Of a stretch of DNA of 64,000 nucleotides, positions 35,760 through 47,480 are shown in pieces. The number at the start of each line of letters is the position of its first letter. The stretch's first letter is position 1. Origin of the DNA: Gigantopelta aegis (lineage: Eukaryota; Mollusca; Gastropoda; Neomphalida; Peltospiridae); assembly GCF_016097555.1 (NCBI RefSeq), contig NC_054707.1, positions 83,564,653-83,628,652 on the forward strand. Direction: 5' to 3'. The position numbers and the translations under genes were made by a program. The notes beneath the pieces are model-generated. The model did no database searches. It was not told where the DNA came from and saw only the letters and a list, made by a program, of their open reading frames with translations.

Positions 35760-37000
35760 ATTATGGAATACATGAGGGTGTCATGTACACTTATATATAG
35801 AAGGAGATATTTTAAGACAGATTTTAATAATAATGTTTATTATTATTAAATATTTGCCTTTATAATGTCAAAACAATAATTTGAAAAAGAAGTATAAAAA
35901 TATTAGACTAAGCCCAAACAGATAATACATATTACTGAATTACTGATTGTAATATGTATTATCTGTTATTTATCTATCTATCTAAAGTAAAACCCAAGTC
36001 TTTTTAAAAAATCCACTAACCATGGGATTGGTGATTTTAAAAATTAATTATCCATGATTGAATATTCATTAGCCCTACTTTTGTATGTATATCAGGGGTT
36101 CTAGAATTTAAATAAAAAAGACTTTCCATACTGACCAGTGGATAAAACATTTCCTGGTCATGATAAAAAATTCACTTGCTAAATTGTAATCACTTGGTGA
36201 CTGATAAAACAAATAAAAGAAAGTAAATATTTGTTAAATATATGTAGGTACATTTTAAAATTTGTGTTAATTCATGATATAATGCACTTAAAAATAATTT
36301 CTTTCAAGTCTTGCAAATTTAATTATGTAATGTTTAAATATAATTTAAAACAACAACAACAACAACAACAACAACATAAAAACAAAAACAGACCAAACAA
36401 AAAAACCATTTGGAAGTTCGTAAAACAATATGGTTATGTGTAACCTTTAAAAGAAAAAACCCTGATCCGACGAGATTGGTCACCGTTTATTTTGTTACAC
36501 CTGCACTGTGTTAGAGTAACAACTGTTTGGGTACCAGTCACTTAGTAGTTAAAGGAAAAATGCACCAAAATTATTGCAACATTTTGTTAACTTGGACTTT
36601 AATAAAATTACATCTGTAAGTATATTCATTTCAGGGATGGGGCATAGATTACTGGTGACCATATATTCATTAGTGAACTGTTGCATGTGAAAGGAAATCG
36701 AAAATACTGACTTGCAGATCTATCCATTTTTCTATTTACATATGATCGATGTTGGTTGATTTAAAAAAAAAAAAATTCATTTGATCATCATAATGATGGT
36801 TTATTTGTTTTGCCCTCACTGGCCATCGGGCTCTAACAATGTACATATTTGGGGAATACTACGATATTTATGACTACTAGCATATGCATTTTATTTTGTG
36901 TATATAATATCGGCAAATTAATCACAGAAGTGAACTCGTCCCTTTTTTAATGGTTACAATTTTTATGGTCTCGGTAAAGAAATTCACGGGGTCAGAGCGA
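35760..37000. other. AT-rich non-coding stretch with (CAA)n
   Basis: A CAA microsatellite lies at 36350-36375 and produces a short polyglutamine frame that I do not regard as a gene. Confidence 0.5.
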
Positions 37001-37002
37001 GG

Positions 37003-37092
37003 TGTGTGTGTGTGTGTCAGTGTGTGTGTGTGTCTGTCTGTCGGTCTCTGTGTATATGTATGTGTGAGTGTGTGTGTGTGTGTGTGTGTATC

Positions 37093-37147
<55 letters not shown>

Positions 37148-37149
37148 CT
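37003..37149. repeat. (GT)n microsatellite with TCTG/TATG interruptions
   Basis: Open frames in it are low-complexity artefacts. Confidence 0.95.
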
Positions 37150-37267
37150 GGGTTTCCCAGTTGCACAGAACCACCCCTGCTAAAAAAAAAAAACCACCAT
37201 GTAAATCTAAATTGATGTCCATGTAAAATTTATAATTTCAAATTATAAACATTTACAATTACATATT

Positions 37268-37514
37268 GTTTCAGACCCCCCCCCCCCCTTTACCTAAAGC
37301 ATAATCCGCCCCTGCCAGAGTACCTGTATATTTATACATTTCTGCCCCCCCCCTTCCCTCCACCTCCCAATGAAAGGGATCTAAATGTTGATTTGAATTA
37401 ATTTGTTGGAGTTTTTTTTACTCTGACAGTTGCAAAAAATGTAACTCATAATTCTCCACGTTATTATGACATTGACTTCACATTTAATAACCAGACACCC
37501 CCCCCCCCCCCCCG
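37268..37514. repeat. Cluster of poly(C) tracts
   Basis: C-runs lie at about 37276-37288, 37345-37353 and 37497-37513. GCATAATCCGCCCCTGCCAG (37300-37319) is the complement of a GGGGCGGAT element end like that at 46519. Confidence 0.7.
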
Positions 37515-37720
37515 TTATATTGACATCTTCTGACCCAACATGTACGTATAACTGAATTTCCTGAATGAACACTAGGTGAAGTTATTGAACACTAGGTGAA
37601 GTTATTGAACACTACATCTGAGACATCTCATACTTTAATTACAGAATGTGGTGAATCGTGAAGCTATTCTTAAGTACATGTTTTTTCTTTATGTTGCTTT
37701 TTTACTTCCTTTTCTGTACA

Positions 37721-38105
37721 CCGGCCTCGGTGGCATAGTGGTTAGGCCATCGGTCTACAGGCTGGTAGGTACTGGGTTCGGATCCCAGTCAAGGCATGGG
37801 ATTTTTAATCCAGATACCGACTCCAAACCCTGAGTGAGTGCTCCGCAAGGCTCAATGGGTAGGTGTAAACCACTTGCACCGACCAGTGATCCATAACTGG
37901 TTCAACAAAGGCCATGGTTTGTGCTATCCTGCCTGTGGGAAGTGCAAATAAAAGATCCCTTGCTGCCTGTCATAAAAGAGTAGCCTATGTGGCGACAGTG
38001 GGTTTCCTCTAAAAAAATCTGTGTGGTCCTTAACCGTATGTCTGATGCCATATAACCGTAAATAAAATGTGTTGAGTGCGTCGTTAAATAAAACACTTCT
38101 TTCTT
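37721..38105 (+). mobile_element. Complete tRNA-derived SINE (GCCTCGGTGG type)
   Basis: Pol III promoter head: A box TGGCATAGTGGTTAGGCC and B box GGGTTCGGATCCC. The body contains GTGCTATCCTGCCTGTGGG and AAAAGATCCCTTGCTGC; the tail is GAGTGCGTCGTTAAATAAAA, then CTTCTTTCTTTC. Flanks CCTTTTCTGTAC and CCTTTTCTATGTAC look like an imperfect target-site duplication. Confidence 0.93.
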
Positions 38106-38766
38106 TCTTTTTCCTTTTCTATGTACATTATTAATAACATTAATAAAATTATTGTGCTATAATAGGCATAGTTTTTCTCAGAACAGACAAAACAAACTGT
38201 GCATTGTGCCCAAAATAGTCTGATCTATAGGTAGTTTTCCCTAGCTTGTTTTAGCATGTTGCAGCACCATGCCTCAATAGTCTAGCACCATCTTGCTTTA
38301 ATCAGCACCATGCTGCCCTGAGATTAAACAGCCTTTTTCACTAATTAATTCTAAAACTGCCTTTATAAAACACCCAAAAAGGTATTATTAATGAATAAAA
38401 TATGCCTTTTATATCTTTTGCCATTCGTTTATTAAAGCAAGCACATAAATTACATTAATGTTTATTTCAATTAATTTTTGTGTATTTTTAATGAAAAACA
38501 AGTGCCCTGAAACTGGTGAAAATGCCCCAAAAGTGTTTGGTCTACCATGCCTTGCTTAATTTCTAGGGAAATCACTAATACTATTATCCTGGGGGAAACC
38601 TATTAAATAGGTAGTATTAAACCAAAAAACATCTGGCTGGGTCAAATTTCGAAGTGTAGCAAACTTTTTATAGATCAGTTAATAGCACAAGTCCTGTCAT
38701 TGTTGATAAATGTGAGTGTGTTTGTTCAAATAGTTGTTACAAAAATTTGTTTCATTTGGGCAAAAA
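38106..38766. other. AT-rich non-coding stretch
   Basis: No gene or identifiable element. Confidence 0.5.
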
Positions 38767-39003
38767 ATGTATGGAATTATATTTCATCTAGTCCCACTGT
38801 GTCAAGTAGCTGTGTACTTGAAACATGTATGGAATTATATTTCATCTAGTCCCACTGTGTCAAGTAGCTGTGTACTTGAAACATTTATGGAATTATATTT
38901 CATCTAGTCCCACTGTGTCAAGTAGCTGTGTACTTGAAACATGTATGGAATTATATTTCATCTAGTCCCACTGTGTCAAGTAGCTGTGTACTTGAAACAT
39001 GTA
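38767..39003. repeat. 58-bp tandem repeat, 4 copies
   Basis: Nearly identical units starting ATGTATGGAATTATATTTCA. Confidence 0.97.
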
Positions 39004-39990
39004 TGGGGTACTTGTCCAAAAAAAAATACTCAAATTTTGTGTGAAACTAGGGGTGTTATAAAAATATCTAGTTATATTGAAAATGAGCCCATGAGCACCA
39101 TTTTTCATTTATTATCTTGAGGAAGGGATTGTAGTACTAATATTTATGGGTCATAGTTTGGTTGACATATTGCATATAGTGTTTTTAAACACAAATGTTA
39201 ACTTGGTGGCCTATGGGATTTTATTTGGTATAGTACAACCTATAGCCCTGTAATGCATATGTACATGGTTGCCTAAAAACCTGAACACCGGCCAATAATA
39301 CACCGACTGGTGTGCGCAGCATACAGATCTATACTAAAGCTATTGTGAGGCGCAACACCAAACGAATGCCGTTTATTGAAAAATTACTTTTGTAGTGCGA
39401 TTCTTTCTTGGCAGATACTTGTTAAATAAAGGGGTTGCTCTTGACGTAATAAACTCATCACCTGCGCTCGTTACCGTGTTGTATTATATGACTGAAAATT
39501 AAATCAATATTCTGAGTATTTACCTGCCGAGATCGGACTACGAACCGCGACTATGAGATAACTTGTTTTCCCTGCTCCGGTGTAATATCATTTTGCAGCC
39601 GGTGAAAAATTGTCCAACTGCCAAATATTACTTCTTTTTGTCTTCTTTGCCTGACCCCCCATCCCCCACTAAGGTTAAAACATTGGGGGCGGGGGATTAC
39701 GGTGCAATTAGCCTATTCATAGGATAATTTTCTTTATTTTCTCCATAAATGAAGATTTCTTACAATACATTTAATTAAATAAACAACATAATTTATAAAT
39801 GCATGTAATACATTACAATAAAAAATGTAGTAAACTAGATTGAGAGGGCATATGCCCTAATATAATTATAAACAAATACTTTTAATTAGAGTATTTGTAG
39901 AAGTGTTTAAAAAGTGTAGCATAATGTACTATCTACACGTATGTAGATATTTTTAGATGTTTAAAATAAAATCCACTGATTAAAGTCAAG
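39004..39990. other. AT-rich non-coding stretch
   Basis: No supportable gene. The right part (from 39730) may be 3' UTR of the LINE remnant that follows. Confidence 0.45.
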
Positions 39991-39994
39991 ATCA

Positions 39995-40560
39995 TTAATA
40001 TCATTGTTTTCTCTACCCAGAATACAGTTTATAAGACGTTCTTCACTTTGGTTACAGAATCTAATGTATTGCTCTAGTCGTAATGTTGGCTACTAATTCC
40101 AAAGGATTACTTCTTTCAGTTATCAATTTGTCACAGTGTAATGAGATATGTTTTGCATAATCTAAAGTTTGTTTATGGCATAAACTACAGACTCTTGGAA
40201 ACTGTTTCATGCTACCTATTTTCATGACTGATGATAATATCAGTTTAAAATTCGGATGAACATATGCTATTTTCCAAACAATGTGGAATTAATATTGCGG
40301 TGGATATTACAGTAACGGGAAAGATAAGACATCCCATGAAACTAAAAATGGTGGTTGATATTTTCAAATTGTGTTAAACACCAACGTATTTTATCCATGA
40401 ATTGCCCATATTGCAGTTCACGGTATATGACATCATTAAGATTATATCTCTTAAACACATTGAAAACATCAGATACAGTGTTACAATATTTAATGTTAAT
40501 TTATTAGATGTGTATTTGTGTATTTTCATTGTAGTTGATTTAGGTGTGGAGCACGCTGTG
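39995..40560 (-). pseudogene. LINE ORF2 C-terminal remnant
   Basis: On the minus strand: FKRYNLNDVIYRELQYGQFM, DKIRWCLTQFENINHHF, a stop, then NIHRNINSTLFGKIAYVHPN, FKLILSSVMKIG and PRVCSLCHKQTLDYAKHISL followed by HCDKLITERSNPLELV. The CxLC...H...C knuckle near the end is of the LINE C-terminal type, like that at 2640 but from a different family. No reverse transcriptase palm is left. A few stops and frameshifts are present. Confidence 0.7.
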
Positions 40561-40859
40561 AAATGATTATATAAACATATTCGTCTTCGTCTTCATCGTC
40601 TGCTTACTAGGGCAGCATGCCACTCCCCCCACCCCCCACCCCCACCCACCCACCCACACAGAGTGACCCCAAACCCTTTGATTTGCCTGCGATCTTTTAT
40701 TGCCATTATTGTACCTCATTATACCTCCCCCATCCAGGATAACCTCCGACGGGCACGCTCTACCAAACTTAACACTACCCTCTCCTAGTCTGTCCTACAC
40801 TATCCTACCAGACGTGTACGCATAATTGGTTTTGAGGGTCGACTCGAATGTATTTTCTA

Positions 40860-40907
40860 AGGAAACATGACCCGACCCCCTGAAAACTTCGCTCATCACA
40901 TTTTAGA

Positions 40908-40967
<60 letters not shown>

Positions 40968-41280
40968 AAAAAATCGGACTCTCCTCCCCCCCCTCCCGAA
41001 ACCCCCCACTAAAATACGAGTTCATACGCCTATGACCCCCATCCTATTTTACACTACATTAGAGCACATCACACCACACTAACCACACCAAACCAAGCCA
41101 CGCCACACCAACCACACCACGCCACATCAAACCAAGCCAAATCACACCACACCACACGACACCACATCACACTACACCACAGCACAACACATCACACTAA
41201 CCACACCACACCAACCACGCCACGCCAAACCACGCCACGCCACGCCACGCCACACCACACCACACCACACCACACCATGT
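40860..41280. repeat. (CA)n microsatellite and CCACA/CCACG-rich simple region
   Basis: (CA)n lies at 40910-40962. A diffuse array of ACCACACCA and GCCACGCCA motifs fills 41050-41278. Confidence 0.9.
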
Positions 41281-41389
41281 CCATAATTTCTCTAAGTAGC
41301 TTCTAGCTGAAATTTAAATTTCAAAGTTTAAGTTGTGCCAGCTTGACTTAAATTTATAATTGCACACATACTGAGTAGCTATGCGCTTA

Positions 41390-41450
41390 AGGTAATCCTA
41401 GGGCTTAACGTAATCCTAGGGCGTAACGTAATCCTAGGGCTACGATCGCT
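41390..41450. repeat. Short tandem TAATCCTAGGGC repeat and element end
   Basis: Three 18-bp units are followed by ACGATCGCTTCGTGGAACGG, which looks like the end of a dispersed element; I cannot define its other end. Confidence 0.5.
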
Positions 41451-41480
41451 TCGTGGAACGGGGCCCTGGACAGATAACCC

Positions 41481-41746
41481 GGGACGGGACGTTGCCCAGT
41501 GGTAAAGCGCTCGCTTAATGCCCGTTGGTGGACCCATTGAGCTATTTCTCATTCCAGCCAGTGAACCACGACTGGTATATAAAAGGCCGTGGTATGTGCT
41601 GTCCTGTCAGTGGGATGGTGCAAATAAGACCCCACGCTACTAAATGAAAAATGTAGCGGGTTTCCTCTTTAAGATTAACCAGATGTTTGATATCCAATAG
41701 CCGATTATTAATAAATCAATATGCTCTAGTGGTGTCGTTAAACAAA
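41481..41746 (+). mobile_element. SINE, GGGACGTAGC type, interrupted at its tail
   Basis: The head GGGACGTTGCCCAGTGGTAA has lost part of its B-box region; body and tail are intact to GTGTCGTTAAACAAA. The remainder of the tail (ACAAACTTTAACT) lies after the second SINE, at 42161-42173. Confidence 0.88.
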
Positions 41747-42145
41747 GTAAAGTTTGTTTTATTTAACGACACCACTAGAACACATTGATTTTTTTATCTT
41801 ATCATCGGTTATTGGACGTCAAATATATGGTCATTCTGACAATGTTTTTTTTTAGAGGAAATCCGCTGTCGCCACATAGGCTACTCTTTTATGGCAGGCA
41901 GCAAGGGATCTTTTATTTGCGCTTCCCACAGGCAGGATAGCACAAACCATGGCCTTTGTTGAACTAGTTATGGATCACTGGTCGGTGCAAGTGGTTTACA
42001 CCTACCCATTGAGCTTTGCGGAGCACTCGCTCAGGGTTTGGAATCGGTATCTGGATTAAAAAATCCCATGCCTCGACTGGGATCCGAACCCAGTACCTAC
42101 CAGCCTGTAGACCGATGGCCTAACCACGACGCCACCGAGGCCGGT
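41747..42145 (-). mobile_element. Mosaic SINE inserted into the neighbouring SINE's tail
   Basis: The minus-strand head is of the GCCTCGGTGG type (GGCCTCGGTGGCGTCGTGGT; B box GGGTTCGGATCCC); the tail is GGGACGTAGC-like (GTGGTGTCGTTAAATAAAAC). It is flanked by the 15-bp direct repeat GTGTCGTTAAACAAA (41732-41746 and 42146-42160), a clear target-site duplication. Confidence 0.92.
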
Positions 42146-42173
42146 GTGTCGTTAAACAAAACAAACTTTAACT

Positions 42174-43480
42174 TTTTTGACAAATAACCCAAATATACTA
42201 AGTTACAGAGCAGTCACTGGAGAGAAACATTGCTGCTTCTGGTCAGTATCTAAATACGCAACAAGCCCAAACCAGCTCCCGCTTCTGTTGTACTCAATAC
42301 AAAGGGCAATAATCTCGTTATGCACACAGCATCATACATGTTACATTTATCTCCCTTCTCCAGCGGTTTTAACTGGTGGGTGCCTTATCTTTTTGTATAT
42401 ACAAGGCATTTTTAAACACTGGAGTGTTCCATGGTGATCACACGCATGTACGCACGTACATGCGCACACACACGCACGCACACACATACACACACACACA
42501 CACAGTGCTGGGACAAAGCTTCGCATTCAGGCAAACACGATGGAAACGGTACGAAAAAGAGCTGGCCTGAAAACGTTTCACTGTGCATTTGCATCATTCT
42601 ACTGGCAATATTAGTTTGCACACTGTAATCATGTACAGCGCTTTAGTCCACGATGCCAGACCACTGCATTATCAACAGAACATTATTTAAAAGCCGTATA
42701 GTTTTAAGCTCCATACATGTGATAATAATTAATTGAAAAGAAGATTGTCGAATACTAATTGACCGCTAAGAATGTATTGGCCAATTCAATCAAGTTAGGT
42801 TCCAATAGTGTCTCCACGAGCACTCAAGTACTCAGGCACAGAGGGCCCCTTAAATTTCGCTCTCTTTTTATTTACTTAGTTTCATTCTTTACGAGTACTC
42901 AAATATTTTCGACTCGTGGAGGCCCTAGATCGTGTCGTCTTGGGTTATTAATTTTGTAAATATTTCTCCTGATTTTACCCAGTTTTGTCATTAAACAATA
43001 TAATATAGTAGTTAATTTAGCAGTGACATTAAACATTCAATGAACGATGAGTTAAGTAAGATAATATACGGTTAACTGTCGTGTCTTGAAACCTCATACA
43101 CTAGAGACCGCACAGGAAGACTGGTGGCGCCACACGCGGCCACTAGTTACTTTCTTTGGTTGAAAACCACAATACATGTCGGGCACTGCGGAGCGGGGGG
43201 GGGGGGGGGGGAGAGAGAGGGCTGGATAAAAAATATTGGTAGTAAATCTTAAGGCAGAGATGAATTTTACTTGTAGAATGCAGGAGATTGTATTTCAGGA
43301 CATCTAGTTTTGAAAAGTTTACGAGGGAGCATACCCCCGAACCCCCTAGAAACTTTGCTTTGCGCCCTCGATCTCAGTTATTTTACTTTTGTTAATAATA
43401 ATACGATAAATAAAATCACCAATTGTGAAATCTTGTTTTCTTTGACCCACCCCTGATTTTTTGTGACCTTATCTGGTGCA
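42174..43480. other. Intergenic with simple repeats
   Basis: (CA)n at 42443-42504, poly(G) with GA at 43195-43220, and the dispersed GAGGGAGCATACCCCCGAAC repeat at 43320-43385. No gene seen. Confidence 0.55.
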
Positions 43481-43733
43481 GGGTTTCTGCCAGAGGGTAA
43501 AATGGGTATGGTACCATACTCAAATATGTTTGCAGAATTTTTTTTCAAGTTAACTTTTTGACAAAATTAATTACTCTTTATTACTGTATGATTTTCTTAA
43601 CCTTAACCCTAAACTTAACCCATTTTCTTTCTGAGGGAGGGCACCCCCCCCCCCCCCCCCCACCATATCTCTGTTGACTGGTGCATTCAATTCCATAGAG
43701 CCATACCCAAACATTTCTATCTGGCAGAAACAC
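43480..43733. mobile_element. Candidate MITE, about 254 bp, containing poly(C)
   Basis: Inverted ends: GGGTTTCTGCCAGAGGGTAA then GGGTATGGTACCAT on the left; on the other strand from the right, GTGTTTCTGCCAGATAGAAA then GGGTATGGCTCTATGG. A poly(C) run lies inside at 43646-43662. Confidence 0.6.
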
Positions 43734-43954
43734 TGTGGTGGTAGTGCTCCATCTTCGTTGTTTGATGATGGTGCATCATAATTAGACGACTTGTCCATAC
43801 AAAACCTCTTTTTCTAGGCAAGTATTCGTTCCTGATGAGTCATCAGAAAAGCTGATGCCATGTTGTGTGCAGTGTTCTTTCCGTGTTCTTTGCGCCATGG
43901 GAGTTCTCTCCAGGTTATACTGAGTGAACAGTAAACCCTACAGCTTCTGCTGTG

Positions 43955-44771
43955 CGTTTGGGTGCACTCTCCGGGTTCTGTTGTGTGTTCAGTGCACACT
44001 CCTGGTTTTATTGTGTATTTGGTGATCTCTCCGGGTTCTGTTGTGTGTCCAGTGATCTCTCCAAGTTATATTGTGTGTTCAGTGATCTCTCCAGGTTCCG
44101 TTGTGTGTTCGGTGATCTCGCCAAGTTCTATTGTGTATTCAATGATCTCTCCAGGTTCTGTTGTGTGTCCAGTGATCTCTCCAGGTTCTACTGTGTGTTC
44201 AGTGATCTCTCCAGGTTATGATGTGTGTTCAGTGATCTCTCCAGGTTCTGTTGTGTTCAGTGATCTCTCCAGGTTCTATTTTGTGTTCAGTGATCTCTCC
44301 AGGTTCTGTTGTGTGTTCGGTGATCTCTCCAGGTTCTGTTGTGAGTCCAGTGATCTATCCAGGTTATGTTGTGTGTTCAGTGATCTCTCCAGGTTCTATT
44401 ATGTTCAGTGATCTCTTCAGGTTCTACTGTGTTCAGAGATCACTCCAGGTTATGTATGATGTGTGTTCAGTGATATCTATAGACTATGTTATGTGCAGTG
44501 TTCTCTCCGTGTTCTGTTGTGTGTGCTAAATTATTTTCTGCGTCTGTTGTGTGATATGTCATGTTCCAGTTCTCTTGTCTGTGCTATGTCATGATCATGG
44601 TATGTTGTATGTGTGTTCTGTCATGTTCTTCTTCAGGTTCTGTTATGTGTACTATGTCACGTTCAGGTTCTGTTGTGTGTGCCTCGTCATGTTCAGGTTT
44701 TGTTGTGAGTTCTCTATTATGTCCAGGTTCTGTTGTGAGTGCTATGTCATGTTCAGGTTCTGTCGCAAGTG
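43955..44771. repeat. 30-bp minisatellite, diverged
   Basis: Units such as GGTTCTGTTGTGTGTTCAGT and GATCTCTCCA, becoming TATGTCATGTTCAGG-rich after 44530. Plus-strand frames of repeated SPGSVVCSVI result from a unit length divisible by three. The array is split by a SINE and resumes at 44962. Confidence 0.93.
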
Positions 44772-44961
44772 ACTGGATAGTGGCCGTGGTATGTGCTGTC
44801 CTGTTTGTGGGGAAGTGCATACAAAAGATACATTAGGGAAAATGTAGCGGGTTTCCTCTGATGACTATGAGTCATAATTACCAAATGTTTGACATGCAAT
44901 AGCCGATGATTAATTTATCAATGTGCTCTAGTGGTGTTGTTAAACAAAACAAACAAATAAA
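44772..44961 (+). mobile_element. 5'-truncated SINE with 12-bp target duplication
   Basis: Body and tail of the GGGACGTAGC type (GCCGTGGTATGTGCTGTCCT, GTGGTGTTGTTAAACAAAAC) without the tRNA-like head. CTGTCGCAAGTG is repeated at 44760-44771 and 44962-44973. Confidence 0.9.
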
Positions 44962-45235
44962 CTGTCGCAAGTGCTGTGTCATGTTCATTTTCTATGGTGA
45001 TTATTTTCTCATGTTCAGCTTTTTGCTGTTATGTTCAGGTCTTGTTGTCATTGATGTGCCAAGTCCTGTTGTGCATGCTATATATCATGTTCATGTCCTG
45101 TTGTGTGTGCTATGTCATGTTCAGCTTATGTTGTGTGTGCTATATCATGTTCAGTTTCTGCTGTGCGTGCTATGTTGTGCTAATGTTTGGGTGTGTGTGT
45201 TGTGTCATGTTCACGTTCAACATTCTGTTGCTTAA
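44962..45235. repeat. Continuation of the 30-bp minisatellite
   Basis: Units of the GCTATGTCATGTTCAG / TTCTGTTGTGTGT kind, more degenerate than before the SINE. Confidence 0.85.
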
Positions 45236-45239
45236 CTTA

Positions 45240-45658
45240 GCTTAGTAACTGGTTTAACGTGTCCATAGTCCATATACCACTAGGGTTTCAAACACGCCTA
45301 TCCCGAGACCGGCCTTCGATAGGATCGGGTGTCTGACTCAGGACAGAAATATTCTGTTGCAAATATTTGTTAACTGTAAAATTAATCAAAGTTCATAGAT
45401 CTTGCTATCGTTTATGTTGAGGCCGCATTGACTTTATTCGCCTTTTAACCTTACATCTGATTACACTGTCTTTTGTTACTGGACTTTGTCCTGGATAATT
45501 TACAATGACGTTTGTATGTGCAATATTGTTAATCCATAATGTCTACATTAGGGCAATCCTGTAGATCTTCAAAGGCAGCTGAAAGGCGGAATTTGATCAC
45601 CGTAACATATAATTAAATACATGTACATCCAAAATCAGTGTAATTATGCTTGCACACT
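45240..45658. other. SINE scrap, then non-coding
   Basis: 45245-45350 (CATAGTCCATATACCACTAG, TTCAAACACGCC) resembles the tail of the SINE at 23510-23772. The remainder shows nothing I can identify. Confidence 0.4.
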
Positions 45659-46392
45659 GGTCGTATATGCCACATACAACATTATTATGAATTAAAATTG
45701 TATCTACAGATACAAATTGCATGTTGGAAACTTTGCTTCAATTAAAAACATTTCAAAATAGATATTTGTTTTTCAAGAAAATTCACCAAAACATGTTTAT
45801 TATTATAATTATGGTGCACATAAAATAGCAAACCATACAAATATTAATGTTACTGCAATTCCTATTTATATATACAGACACCATTCTTGTCTGTTGCCAA
45901 ATGGTTCATTGCATGCAGTATCAAATGTTTTTCTTAAATAGACCGGGCTCTCACAACGACAAAAGTCATATTATTTTTAGGATTCAAGCACATAAAAATA
46001 TTGGCATAATGTATGCTCTATTGTACTCCGCATTTGTAATTTTTATCACAGACCGATAACAAATAATACATATGTGTCGTATTTGGCACATACGACCTAA
46101 GTCAGACATAATTATATAACGAACTGTATTTAAAAAAGGGTGTATCTACCAGACACGACCAGTCGTGTTCACATAATGGAGAGCAAGCAAATCGGAGGAA
46201 AGTCATATGTGTCAGTTATGTCTATTTTCGTGCAAATTGGTATCTATGATTCACTTACGACCATTTAAATCCTACTGTATAAGCGATGCAATTAGGGACA
46301 CAGCTACGATTTTTTGTGACAATATGTAATCGGGGATGGCGATTCCGAATATGCTAAAAAGAAGTTTTAGGTCGTATCTGCCACTTGCGACC
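45659..46392. repeat. Three dispersed copies of a 22-23-bp palindrome
   Basis: Copies at 45659-45680, 46075-46097 and 46370-46392 share GTCGTAT.TG.CAC.T.CGACC-like arms (e.g. GGTCGTATCTGCCACTTGCG). A further palindrome ACACGACCAGTCGTGT lies near 46154. No gene seen. Confidence 0.55.
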
Positions 46393-46518
46393 TTTTAGCT
46401 CTCACGCGACAAATTATTGACATCAACTGTACTAGTGTATGAACACGTTGGTAATATCAGTCATTGTTTTCTTGGACTAGACCATATACATAATATACTT
46501 ACTGTATTCTGTGTATTA

Positions 46519-46806
46519 TCAGGGGTGGATCCAGGAAGGTTCAGGGAAGGGTGCAAGGTTTAGAAAGAGCAGCCATGGTACTCATAGTGGCCACAAGATA
46601 GAAAAACGAGCATCCAACAAAGTCAAAATTACATAACTTGCATTACATAATAAACAGCTGACCAAGATGTTTTATACTTCCACTAAAAAAAAAAATTAAC
46701 TGTAAATTTATTTACCTATTACCTAACAGGATTTTCAGGGCATTTTAAAATTGTGGTGGTACACCCCCACCCCACCTAAAACACTTCCCGCGTATCCATG
46801 GTTGAT
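46519..46806. mobile_element. Candidate MITE, about 290 bp
   Basis: Left end ATCAGGGGTGGATCCAGGAA; reading the right end on the other strand gives TCAACCATGGATACGCGGGA. Ends are imperfect inverted repeats; the inside is non-coding with C-rich right part. Confidence 0.45.
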
Positions 46807-47413
46807 TATTATACATGTATTATGCATATAATGTCTAATTACATTGATTTAATTTAGAAAACTTATTAAAATGGATATGCCGGTAATAAATTCATGTACC
46901 ATGTACTTGAGACAAGTGAATTGTCCTTTTTTGGCCTTGAAAATAGATTGACGTTGTTTTAACGACAATTTAGTGGATATCATTATACGGCAAATGCTAA
47001 TAAAGATATTTAAACCAAAAATAAGGCTTTAATTTTAAAACATTTCGCTATGCCAATTTGTTTAGATGTTTAGATGTCAATTATTGCTAAACGGAGTTAT
47101 ATATAAAATAAAATTTCCATGTTAGGGCCAATTATTTTAATTTGTTTTACTATTTTTATTTTTTGAAAATAGTTCTATTAAAGGTATTCCATCAGAATAG
47201 TTAAAAATCGTTATCATTCTTGTCATATTTAGAAAGTGTCCGCGGTCCCTAAATAAACATTGCTATCCAGTTGAGGCCATTTTCGTTTAATACACGGCAA
47301 AAATGAGCAACCCACCCAAAATAAAATAAAATAAAATAAAATGAAATAAAAAATGAAATGAAATGAAATAAATAAAATAAAAATAATTTATAAATAAATA
47401 ATATGTTTTTTTA

Positions 47414-47446
<33 letters not shown>

Positions 47447-47480
47447 CATAACCGCAAGCGTTAATGACATCTCTATAGTC
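46807..47480. other. AT-rich non-coding stretch
   Basis: AAATA-type repeats at 47318-47400 and (AAT)n at 47416-47446. AATAAA on the minus strand (47155-47160) could serve the transmembrane-protein gene, but it is far from the stop. Confidence 0.45.

Noticed and set aside
36231..36443. Short polyglutamine protein
   Set aside because: A CAA microsatellite in AT-rich DNA without exon signals.
37721..37810. tRNA gene
   Set aside because: A and B boxes are present, but the sequence is the head of a SINE found in several copies and does not give a cloverleaf with proper stems.
43952..44529. SPGSVVCSVI repeat protein
   Set aside because: A 30-bp minisatellite divisible by three; frames change repeatedly and no start or splice context is convincing.
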